From an uncultured Muribaculaceae bacterium (lineage in GTDB: Bacteria; Bacteroidota; Bacteroidia; Bacteroidales; Muribaculaceae): DNA of 64,000 nt. The position numbers were made by a program, and so were the translations under genes. Below the pieces are notes generated by a model. It saw only the letters and a program-made list of their open reading frames with translations, had not been told where the DNA came from and did not search any database. The stretch spans positions 1-64,000 of the forward strand of contig CAJTZS010000016.1 in assembly GCA_910584055.1 (NCBI GenBank), in the 5' to 3' direction. Positions 16,776 to 23,758 of this stretch are shown one piece after another; positions within the stretch are counted from its first letter, which is position 1; each line of letters opens with the position of its first letter.

Positions 16776-17908
16776 TGGCAAAAGTTTTATTGTTTGGGGG
16801 CGGCCTTCAGGCATTGTCTATTGCCAGAGGACTGAAGGATTGTGGACATATGACTGTTAATGTCGCGGCTTGCGCCAATGCTTCGCGTTTTTCCCGGTTT
16901 GTCGATGAGTTTATCTCAATAGATTTCCAACGGTTCACACCGAAGGATATGAAAGATATTATCAAAGACCGTAAAATCGATTTGGTTATCCCGATGGAAG
17001 ATGAGTATGCGGAATGGCTAAGTGTAAACAAACCTATTCTTGAAAATGAATCTGATGCGAAATTTGCGGTTGTAGATGCTGGCCTGTTCTCCAGAGTGAT
17101 AAACAAAAGGGAGCTGCTGAACTTCTGTGAAGAAAATGATATCCCGCATCCCCGCACTGTCCCTCTTGATGGGAAATGCGAACGAAAAATCGAATTTCCC
17201 GTGCTTATAAAACCGGACGTATCTAACGGATCGAGGGGAATCTGTCGTGTTGACAGCATAGGGGAGCTGAAGGAGAAGGCACCAGAGGTGATTAGGATGT
17301 TCGGGAGCTGCACCGTGCAGGAGTTTATCGAGCAGCCACATTATTATAACGTAATGCTCTACAGATACGCAGACGGGTCGTGGGGGCAGCATGTTGTAAC
17401 AAAAATCACTCGTTTTTATCCCGTAAAGGGAGGAAGTAGCAGTTTCTGCACTACGATCGACAACGTTGAAATAGTAACACCCTGCAAAAAACTTCTTGAT
17501 AAACTAAATTGGGATGGTTTTGCTGATTTTGATGTCCTTGAGAAGGGAGAGGGAGACTACCGTATTATTGAGATAAATCCCAGGGTTCCTGCAAGTGTCC
17601 ATGCCGCATATATTTCAGGGGTGAACTATGGAAACATGATGGTGGAAGACCTCCTGAGAGGACGGAAGAGTCCATCTTGTTATACCCCCGGCATGCATCT
17701 CCGTTTTTTAGGACTTGACATTGCATGGTTCCTCGCCTCCCCGGCTCGGTTCAGAAACACACCTTCCTGGTTCAAGTTTTTTGGAAAACATCTACATTAT
17801 CAGGAGGGGGGCATAAAGGATATGATGGCGATGGCCTATTCAATTTGGCTCGGAATAAAGAAAGAACTGTCTCCATCGTTCAGGAAGGCGAAGTCCGGGA
17901 TGAATTAG
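16775..17908 (+). CDS. ATP-grasp enzyme of the polysaccharide locus
   Basis: A 377-residue ATP-grasp protein similar to carbamoyl-phosphate-synthase-type ligases. An N-terminal Rossmann-like part (KVLLFGGGLQALSIARGL) precedes the central FPVLIKPDVSNGSRGI nucleotide-binding loop (about 140-156) and the metal-binding FADFDVLEKGEGDYRIIEINPR (about 252-273). These enzymes join a carboxylate to an amine or thiol through an acylphosphate, so an amino-acid or similar decoration of the glycan is plausible; the substrates are unknown. It begins at the last base of the preceding stop codon. Confidence 0.82.
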   Translation: MAKVLLFGGGLQALSIARGLKDCGHMTVNVAACANASRFSRFVDEFISIDFQRFTPKDMKDIIKDRKIDLVIPMEDEYAEWLSVNKPILENESDAKFAVVDAGLFSRVINKRELLNFCEENDIPHPRTVPLDGKCERKIEFPVLIKPDVSNGSRGICRVDSIGELKEKAPEVIRMFGSCTVQEFIEQPHYYNVMLYRYADGSWGQHVVTKITRFYPVKGGSSSFCTTIDNVEIVTPCKKLLDKLNWDGFADFDVLEKGEGDYRIIEINPRVPASVHAAYISGVNYGNMMVEDLLRGRKSPSCYTPGMHLRFLGLDIAWFLASPARFRNTPSWFKFFGKHLHYQEGGIKDMMAMAYSIWLGIKKELSPSFRKAKSGMN

Positions 17909-17984
17909 GCCTCAACCTTGAGACCTGGCAGAATACTTTAGCCAAAGGGTTCCATTTCACATTAAACATTACACATTTCCTTAA

Positions 17985-18833
17985 GTGAATATTTTAACTT
18001 TTGATGTCGAGGAGTGGTTCCACCTCCTCGACAACTCGTCCACACGCTCGGAGGAGCAGTGGAAGACTTTTGAGGTTCGTATCCATGAGAATATGGACAG
18101 GATATTCAGTATTCTCGAAGAAACGGACACGCGGGCTACGTTCTTCATCATAGGATGGATTGCCAAGACTTATCCGGAAGTTGTGAGACATATAGCGGAA
18201 CGCTACGAGATAGGGTCGCACACCATGAACCATCAGCTCGTGTGGCAGCAGAGTCCGGAGGAGTTCCGTAAGGATGTTGACAGCTCGATTAAGTTATTGC
18301 AGGATATAACAGGCAAACCTGTCAGATGCTTCCGCGCCCCAGGCTTTTCAATACGCAAGACCGAAGCATGGGCGTTCGAGACCCTTGCGGAGTTGGGTAT
18401 AGAGATCGACTGCTCTGTATTCCCGGCCCACCACGCACACGGGGGAATGCCTTCCTACGGAAAGGGCGAACCGGCTGTGATTGAATCAGGATTCCACCGA
18501 ATCAAGGAGTTTCCAATATCCACGCGCGAGATTGCCGGCAGACACCTGATATATTCCGGAGGGGGATATTTCCGCCTGTTCCCATATTGGCTAATCCGGA
18601 AATGGGCACGCGAGGATAAAGATTATCTCCTGAGTTATATTCACCCCAGAGATTTGGATGCAGGACAGCCTATGATCAGGGAATTGCCACTGAGAAGGAA
18701 GTTCAAGAGTTATGTGGGACTAAAGGGAGCTGAAGAGAAACTTAGGCGCTTCCTCTCGGATTTTCGTTTCATGGATCTTCATGCGGCTGACGCGGCAACA
18801 GACTGGAGCCAAGTCCGGACTCTGAAGCTTTAA
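17985..18833 (+). CDS. Polysaccharide deacetylase family protein
   Basis: A 282-residue NodB-homology protein, close to the XrtA/DUF3473 branch. The catalytic Asp-Asp-like LTFDVEEWFHLLD, ATFFIIGWIA and GSHTMNHQL (metal His pair) are visible, as are FRAPGFSI and the C-terminal SYIHPRDLD. It has no signal peptide, so it may act on cytoplasmic or lipid-linked sugars, removing N-acetyl groups. Start is GTG at 17985, 76 bp after the ATP-grasp gene. It is the last gene of the polysaccharide cluster that I can assign. Confidence 0.85.
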   Translation: MNILTFDVEEWFHLLDNSSTRSEEQWKTFEVRIHENMDRIFSILEETDTRATFFIIGWIAKTYPEVVRHIAERYEIGSHTMNHQLVWQQSPEEFRKDVDSSIKLLQDITGKPVRCFRAPGFSIRKTEAWAFETLAELGIEIDCSVFPAHHAHGGMPSYGKGEPAVIESGFHRIKEFPISTREIAGRHLIYSGGGYFRLFPYWLIRKWAREDKDYLLSYIHPRDLDAGQPMIRELPLRRKFKSYVGLKGAEEKLRRFLSDFRFMDLHAADAATDWSQVRTLKL

Positions 18834-18854
18834 ATCCTTCCAGCTATGGTAGGG

Positions 18855-18950
18855 GGCTGCTGACGCAGCCGCGGCACGGCCGTGCCGCGCACTCGACCGG
18901 CTGCGCCTGATGGAATGACGACCGGCTGCGCCTGAGAAGGGGCAGCCGGT
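18855..18950. repeat. GC-rich palindromic repeat cluster
   Basis: A 96-bp island far more GC-rich than its surroundings. It holds GGCTGC/GCAGCC (18855-18870), an 18-bp palindrome GCGGCACGGCCGTGCCGC (18871-18888), two direct copies of CGACCGGCTGCGCCTGA (18894-18910 and 18919-18935), and ACCGGCTGC/GCAGCCGGT (18921-18950). A related core lies at 22801-22860. This is REP-like, with no gene inside. Confidence 0.7.
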
Positions 18951-18998
18951 TGCATCTTAAATTATGGGCAGGGGGGGCGAAGCTCGCGGATTTTTTAT

Positions 18999-19006
18999 TA
19001 ACTTTG
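18999..19006 (+). promoter_or_regulatory. -7 box for the propeller gene
   Basis: TAACTTTG fits TAnnTTTG, and lies 22 bp before the ATG at 19028. No TTTG is found at the -33 distance, so the leader would be short and the promoter weak or regulated. Confidence 0.4.
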
Positions 19007-19027
19007 GGGAAAGTTAATGAAATTGAT

Positions 19028-20062
19028 ATGGGAAATATATTTAAAAACATATTTGTAACGAAAATTGAAAGAGGGATTAAAGGAGGGATTAAAATAGGGA
19101 TTGGAATGGGGATCGGAATTGTGGCGGCTTGGGGCGTTTCGGCTGATGCGCAGCGGCTGGCGCAGAATTATAGGCTCAAGAGGGTTGTGCCGGTGGAAGG
19201 ACGGCAGGGTATTGCTGCCGACAGTAGTTTCTATTATGTGTCGGATACCAAGGCTCTGTATAAATATGACAAGGACTGGAATCTTGTGGCGGAGAATAAA
19301 CAGCCCTTCCGGCATCCTGAGGTCGCCAATCATTTCGGGGACATTGATGTATGGAACGGGGAAATATATTGCGGTATCGAGAAGTTTGAGTATGGCAGGG
19401 GCTATAATATAGCTGTCTCGATATATGACGCAAACACTCTTGAATGGAAACGAGACTTGCCGTGGTGTCCTGAATCGGGTCAAGTAGAGGTTTCCGGTAT
19501 CGCTGTTGACCGTGACCGCAATATGGTATGGATGAGCGATTGGGTGGATTCCCGCTATGTTTATTGTTATGATCTGAAGACGGGTAGGTATCATACAAAA
19601 ATGCAATGCATGCCGACTCCTTATTGGTGTCAGGGTATAACTGTAGCTGACGGCAAGATGGTTTTCTCTGCTGATGACGGTGAGGCTGCATATGGCATCC
19701 CTGATAATCTTTATGTCGCTGAATTGGGCGATGTGCCTTACACCGGATTAATAACCGGTGAAGAGGTCGTAAAGGATACGCCTTTCAGCGTTAAGCTTGA
19801 TAGCGATGGCAAGCCGGTTATGCGGCGTGGATCGGTTGCCGGTGGTGCTCAGAAGGGTAGAGTGAGACATTTACGGGAGATGTCTGATTTTAAGAGGGCA
19901 GGAGAGATCGAGGGTGTGGCCATTGATCCCGTAAACAATGACCTGCTTGTGTTGAATAACAGGGGAACCCGGATTGTGCTCGGGATGAGTCAAGGTCCCA
20001 TCACAGAGGAGGGGTATACAGGGGAAGTCCATGAAGTCTATGTCTATGAGGCCTTGGAATAA
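19028..20062 (+). CDS. Exported beta-propeller protein
   Basis: A 344-residue protein with a signal peptide-like start (GIKIGIGMGIGIVAAWGVSADAQ). Repeated motifs of the YVSDTKALYKYDKDW, IDVWNGEIYCGIE, VSGIAVDRDRNMVWMSDW and GEIEGVAIDPVNNDLLVLNN type describe beta-propeller blades like those of SdiA-regulated or NHL-like proteins. I cannot name a function; candidates are a glycan-binding or lactonase-like role. ATG 19028 is chosen because the longer frame from 18950 has no promoter room; the -7 box lies at 18999. An intrinsic terminator at 20093-20127 follows the stop. Confidence 0.65.
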   Translation: MGNIFKNIFVTKIERGIKGGIKIGIGMGIGIVAAWGVSADAQRLAQNYRLKRVVPVEGRQGIAADSSFYYVSDTKALYKYDKDWNLVAENKQPFRHPEVANHFGDIDVWNGEIYCGIEKFEYGRGYNIAVSIYDANTLEWKRDLPWCPESGQVEVSGIAVDRDRNMVWMSDWVDSRYVYCYDLKTGRYHTKMQCMPTPYWCQGITVADGKMVFSADDGEAAYGIPDNLYVAELGDVPYTGLITGEEVVKDTPFSVKLDSDGKPVMRRGSVAGGAQKGRVRHLREMSDFKRAGEIEGVAIDPVNNDLLVLNNRGTRIVLGMSQGPITEEGYTGEVHEVYVYEALE

Positions 20063-20092
20063 TGTTTAATGTTTAATGGGGAATATGTAATT

Positions 20093-20127
20093 AAAAAAGC
20101 TGGATAACAAGGTTATCCAGCTTTTTT
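20093..20127. terminator. Bidirectional intrinsic terminator
   Basis: AAAAAAGCTGGATAAC (20093-20108) pairs with GTTATCCAGCTTTTTT (20112-20127). The stem is perfect, with A and T runs on the two sides, so it can end both the propeller gene (plus) and the tRNA-Cys transcript (minus). Confidence 0.9.
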
Positions 20128-20129
20128 TG

Positions 20130-20200
20130 AGGTGCCAACCAGATTCGAACTGGTGTGAACGGTTTTGCAGACCGGTACCTAACCACTCGGACATGGCACC
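20130..20200 (-). tRNA. tRNA-Cys (GCA)
   Basis: Read on the minus strand, the 5' acceptor GGTGCCA pairs with the 3' end TGGCACC, followed by discriminator U73, which is the identity base of tRNA-Cys. The D arm (GTCCGAGTGGTTAGGTA), the anticodon loop CTGCAAA with anticodon GCA, and the T arm with GTTCGAATC are all present. No CCA is encoded. The length is 71 nt. It is followed on the minus strand by the terminator at 20093-20127. Confidence 0.95.
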
Positions 20201-20344
20201 TTGTTTCGCTTTTGCGAGTGCAAAGTTAAAACATTTTTTTTAATCCTGCAAATATTGACAGAAAAAAAGTTTTTATTGGGAATGACAGAAAAATTATTAC
20301 AAATTGATGGTTTAATTGTTATTAAATTAAGTTAAATTTGTAAG
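20201..20344. other. tRNA upstream spacer
   Basis: 144 bp of AT-rich sequence between the tRNA-Cys gene and the repeat element at 20345. A promoter for the tRNA should lie here on the minus strand; CAAAGTTA at 20221-20228 is a TAACTTTG box on that strand, about 20 bp upstream of the tRNA 5' end. I see no gene. Confidence 0.5.
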
Positions 20345-20527
20345 GTAAGTAATCAAATTAAACCGATAATAAATGAAATGTTATATCTCACATATCATAA
20401 ACTTGTCTTTTTCAGTGCTTTTCGCCAAGTTTCATCAGTCACAATGCCCGCATTGCTCCTTCTTCAACTCGCGAAAATCCCTTGAAAAATACTACGTTTA
20501 TAATATGTGTTTAATCTGATTACTTAC
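20345..20527 (+). repeat. Structured dispersed element, copy A1
   Basis: A 183-bp element with ends GTAAGTAATCAAATTAAAC and the matching inverted end (one mismatch); G and C just outside extend it. Inside are a second inverted pair (CACATATCATAAAC / GTTTATAATATGTG, one mismatch) and a central hairpin CAATGC/GCATTG. A frame of 48 codons runs from ATG 20373 to TGA 20519. The element ends 4 bp before the start codon of the glycosyltransferase at 20532, so it forms the leader of that gene. Copies with the same layout lie at 59217-59398, 52589-52772 and 29079-29273. No transposase is present. Confidence 0.8.
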
Positions 20528-20531
20528 CATT

Positions 20532-21725
20532 ATGAAAGGACCCTTTTCACACCCGGAGGCAAAAGACCTGTATGGAATCTTCAACGACAGTTTCCCGCCT
20601 ATTCTCGATGGCGTTACCCTGACCGTGGAAAATTATGTCTATTGGCTTCAGCAGAAGGGTAAGACACCTTGCGTGGTGACTCCATGGAATCCGGAGAAGA
20701 ATCCTTATCCTTTCGATGTAGTGAGATATTTTTCCCTTCCCATTGCTTCCCGACATCCCTATCGCTACGGTTATCCCAAGTGTGACCCTTTCATATGGAA
20801 GCGTCTGCGCGACACAGATTTCAAGTTGCTGCACTCGCATTGCCCGTTCTCTTCCGGCAGGCTTGCAGTATACGTCAAGAGGCATCAGAACGTGCCTCTT
20901 ATAGGCACGTTCCATTCAAAATATCGTTCGGATCTTGAGCATTCTTTCAGGAAGACTCCATGGTGTGTGCCTATCATAATGAAACGTATCCTGAATTTCT
21001 TTAATGCCTGTGATGAAGTGTGGATTCCTCAGGCGCAGGTTGAGGATACCGTAAGGGAATATGGATTCCGTGGTAAGCTGACGGTGGTTGAGAACGGCAA
21101 TGATTTTGCTTCAATTATCAAGGGGGATGTAGGGGAATACAAAAGGAACGCCAGACGGAAGTTAGGCATCAAGGATAATGAAATCGCACTGCTGTTCGTC
21201 GGTCAGCATATATGGGAGAAAGGCCTTGATGTTGTTATCGACACTTTGAAGGAAATCAATGGAAAAGTTCCTTTCAGGATGAATTTCATAGGTAACGGGT
21301 ATGCTTTCGATGATATAAAAAAGCGGATAGAGGATTATGGACTTTCCGACCGGGTGACGTTGCATGGCGTGATCAGGGAGCGTGAGATTCTTAGCGACTA
21401 TTATGCGGCATCGGATCTTTTCCTGTTTCCTTCATTCTATGACAACGCCCCTCTTGTTGTAAGGGAAGCCGCGGCAATGGGGACGCCGGCTATTCTTCTT
21501 AAGGGATCTACTGCATCTGAGGTCATAAACGATAAAAAGAATGGGTTCCTTACCGATAAATCACCCATCAGGTTTGCAGAACTCATAAAACACCTTCATG
21601 ACGATCCGCAAGAACTCAAAGACGTGTCAGCAGGGGCACGCGAAACGCTGGTAAGAAGTTGGGAGGATGTGGTGGATGAAGTCAGTGACCGTTATGACGC
21701 GATTATAAGAAGATTCAAGAAATGA
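20532..21725 (+). CDS. Family 4 glycosyltransferase (diacylglycerol-type)
   Basis: A 397-residue GT-B enzyme. The N-terminus has GIFNDSFPPILDGVTLTVEN and HSHCPFSSGRLA; the C-terminal domain has LLFVGQHIWEKGLDVVI (about 222-238) and PSFYDNAPLVVREAAAMGTPAIL with the Glu/Glu-type donor site. The pattern is close to enzymes that glycosylate phosphatidylinositol or diacylglycerol. The following gene encodes a YbhN-like membrane protein and the start overlaps the stop by 4 bp, a pairing common in lipid glycosylation. The start lies directly after repeat A1. Confidence 0.85.
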   Translation: MKGPFSHPEAKDLYGIFNDSFPPILDGVTLTVENYVYWLQQKGKTPCVVTPWNPEKNPYPFDVVRYFSLPIASRHPYRYGYPKCDPFIWKRLRDTDFKLLHSHCPFSSGRLAVYVKRHQNVPLIGTFHSKYRSDLEHSFRKTPWCVPIIMKRILNFFNACDEVWIPQAQVEDTVREYGFRGKLTVVENGNDFASIIKGDVGEYKRNARRKLGIKDNEIALLFVGQHIWEKGLDVVIDTLKEINGKVPFRMNFIGNGYAFDDIKKRIEDYGLSDRVTLHGVIREREILSDYYAASDLFLFPSFYDNAPLVVREAAAMGTPAILLKGSTASEVINDKKNGFLTDKSPIRFAELIKHLHDDPQELKDVSAGARETLVRSWEDVVDEVSDRYDAIIRRFKK

Positions 21726-22795
21726 AAAATGTGGTGAAACATACGGGATCCGGGTTTTCTTTCTGGAAAGTAATGCTGCCTGTGGCGATTGGCTTGGCGG
21801 TTGTCGTGTTGATGTTTCTACATGACGCAAAAAAGGAAGATTTCGCGGATATCTGGAGGAGCATTCATTTTGATGGACGTGTCATAGCGTGTATTATAAT
21901 CGGTTTCATGTGTATGTTCGGCAGGGATTTCGGTTTGACATGGAGATTCCGTGCCCTGACAGATAGAAAACTGACGTGGGGTCAGGCCTGGAAAGTGGAT
22001 ATGCTTTGCGAATTTACCAACTGTATCACGCCGTCGGCAGTAGGGGGAAGTTCGTTAGGGATGGTTTTTCTCAATACCCAGGGTATCGAAATCGGAAGGG
22101 CTACAACCCTTATGCTGACAACCCTTTTTATGGATGAACTGTTTTTTGTTTTGGCTTGTCCCTTCGTTGTGCTGTTTACTCCGGCCGCGGATATTTTCAC
22201 ATCTGACGGTACGATGTTTTCCCATGGTATAAAATACACTTTCTGGACAGTCTATCTGCTGATTGCAGTCTGGACATTTATTCTTTTTGTAGGGATAATC
22301 TGGAAGCCATTGTGGATTCAGAAAGTGCTTGATAGGATGGCTACATGGCGATGGCTGCACAAATGGTCAACGCAGATCAGTGGGTTAGGGGCAAATATGG
22401 TAGCTACATCAAAAGAGCTTCAGACAAAACCTTTCAGATTCTGGCTGGAGGTGTTTTGTGGCACCGCACTTTCCTGGACATCCCGCTATCTTGTGGTAAA
22501 TGCTCTTTTCTTCGGATTCGTGCCGGCGGATGACAAATATCAGTGGGTGATCCTTGCGCGTCAGTTTGTGATATGGGTTGTGCTTATGGTTAGTCCGACC
22601 CCAGGCGGGGCCGGTCTTAGCGAATGGCTGTTTTCCGAATATTACGGAGACATCATCGGCACGGCGGGGATGGCGCTTATCCTTGCTATATTCTGGCGAG
22701 TGATAACATATTATCTTTATCTTTTCATCGGGGCGGTGCTTGTTCCGTCATGGCTAAATAAAACATTGGGAAAATTAAAAAATGCGAAGGGATGA
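21722..22795 (+). CDS. YbhN/UPF0104-like integral membrane protein
   Basis: A 357-residue protein with 8 or so membrane spans of the lysylphosphatidylglycerol-synthase transmembrane (UPF0104/DUF2087-free) family. The diagnostic ITPSAVGGSSLGMVF (about 100-114) and VSPTPGGAGLSEWLFSEYY (about 285-303) are both present. Family members lack the cytosolic aminoacyl transferase domain and are thought to flip or transport lipids. The ATGA overlap with the glycosyltransferase suggests joint work on a glycolipid. The exact substrate is unknown. Confidence 0.83.
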   Translation: MKNVVKHTGSGFSFWKVMLPVAIGLAVVVLMFLHDAKKEDFADIWRSIHFDGRVIACIIIGFMCMFGRDFGLTWRFRALTDRKLTWGQAWKVDMLCEFTNCITPSAVGGSSLGMVFLNTQGIEIGRATTLMLTTLFMDELFFVLACPFVVLFTPAADIFTSDGTMFSHGIKYTFWTVYLLIAVWTFILFVGIIWKPLWIQKVLDRMATWRWLHKWSTQISGLGANMVATSKELQTKPFRFWLEVFCGTALSWTSRYLVVNALFFGFVPADDKYQWVILARQFVIWVVLMVSPTPGGAGLSEWLFSEYYGDIIGTAGMALILAIFWRVITYYLYLFIGAVLVPSWLNKTLGKLKNAKG

Positions 22796-22800
22796 GAGGA

Positions 22801-22860
22801 ATGAATGTGGGGTCGCAGAGCTTGCGGCACTGCCGTGCCTACATTCAACAAGCTGCGCCT
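22801..22860. repeat. GC-rich palindromic repeat, second copy
   Basis: GCGGCACTGCCGTGCC (22825-22840 region) and, about 12 bp on, AGCTGCGCCTG resemble the core of the repeat at 18855-18950. ATGAATGT/ACATTC (22801-22846) could form an outer stem. No T-run follows. This is probably the same REP-like family. Confidence 0.6.
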
Positions 22861-22918
22861 GGGTTTAAAACAAGTTCTTAATAAATCAGATTATAAGACT
22901 TAGATAAAATTTGACAAT

Positions 22919-23674
22919 ATGAAATATATAGTTATTATACCGGCTCGGTATGAATCTTCCAGATTCCCGGGTAAGCCGTTGGCTAAGATCGGCGGGGAGG
23001 AGATGATAGTCAGGGTTTGCCGGCAGGTGACAAAAGCGAATGTTGAAGTTGCTGTAGCTACCGACGACCAAAGGATATTCGATTGTGTAGAGAAAGCAGG
23101 TTTCAAGGCTGTGATGACATCGCGTGAGCACAGGAGCGGCACAGAGAGGGTGGAAGAGGCGTATCGTCAGCTGGGCAGTGATGCCGATGTCGTGATAAAT
23201 GTGCAGGGGGACGAGCCATTCATACGTCCGGAGCAGGTTCAGAAACTTGAGGCGATTTTTGAGAATAATCCGGATGCGCAGATAGGCACATTAGCCATGA
23301 AATTTGATGCGACGAGAGGATTTGACTCACTGTTTGATCCCAATCTCGTAAAAGTGGTTTTCTCCAACGATATGGATGCCCTTTATTTCTCAAGAAGCAT
23401 AATACCTTATGTGAGAAAGGCTGATTGGAAGAACTGGCTGAAAGAAGCTGAATTTCACACACATATAGGTATCTATGGCTATAAAGCCAAAACACTTTCG
23501 GAGATTGTAAGGCTGCCGGAATCGGACCTTGAGAAATCGGAGAGCCTCGAGCAACTCAGATGGTTGCAGAATGGTTATGGAATCAAAGTTGGACTCACAG
23601 AGTTTTCAACCATTGGCATCGACACGGAAGCAGACCTTCGGGCTGCGGAGGAAATGCTCGAATCTCTTGCATAA
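22919..23674 (+). CDS. kdsB: 3-deoxy-manno-octulosonate cytidylyltransferase
   Basis: A 251-residue CMP-Kdo synthetase. It activates Kdo with CTP in the cytoplasm for addition to lipid A. The family N-terminus IVIIPARYESSRFPGKPLA and the motifs HRSGTERVEEAY and NVQGDEPFI are all conserved, as is the C-terminal GIDTEADLRAAEEML. Length matches the bacterial enzyme (about 245-255). It stands alone between the YbhN-like gene and the phosphofructokinase; a GC-rich repeat lies upstream. Confidence 0.95.
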   Translation: MKYIVIIPARYESSRFPGKPLAKIGGEEMIVRVCRQVTKANVEVAVATDDQRIFDCVEKAGFKAVMTSREHRSGTERVEEAYRQLGSDADVVINVQGDEPFIRPEQVQKLEAIFENNPDAQIGTLAMKFDATRGFDSLFDPNLVKVVFSNDMDALYFSRSIIPYVRKADWKNWLKEAEFHTHIGIYGYKAKTLSEIVRLPESDLEKSESLEQLRWLQNGYGIKVGLTEFSTIGIDTEADLRAAEEMLESLA

Positions 23675-23689
23675 ATTCATTAAAATTAC

Positions 23690-23697
23690 TAAATTTG
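23690..23697 (+). promoter_or_regulatory. -7 box for the phosphofructokinase gene
   Basis: TAAATTTG lies 61 bp before the ATG at 23759. CTTG 20 bp upstream (23666-23669) is a partial -33 match at the right spacing, but it lies inside the end of kdsB. Confidence 0.5.
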
Positions 23698-23758
23698 CGC
23701 TTGGATTATTGAATCTAAAAAAATTCGACAAGGTAAAAACAAGATATCAAGAAACGAC

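Noticed and set aside
18998..19606. 202-codon frame antisense to the beta-propeller gene
   Set aside because: The plus-strand gene has a signal peptide and propeller repeats; the antisense frame shows no domain and overlaps it wholly.
20345..20527. CRISPR repeat or insertion sequence
   Set aside because: Copies are far apart rather than in an array, and no transposase or Cas gene is near; treated as a structured dispersed element instead.
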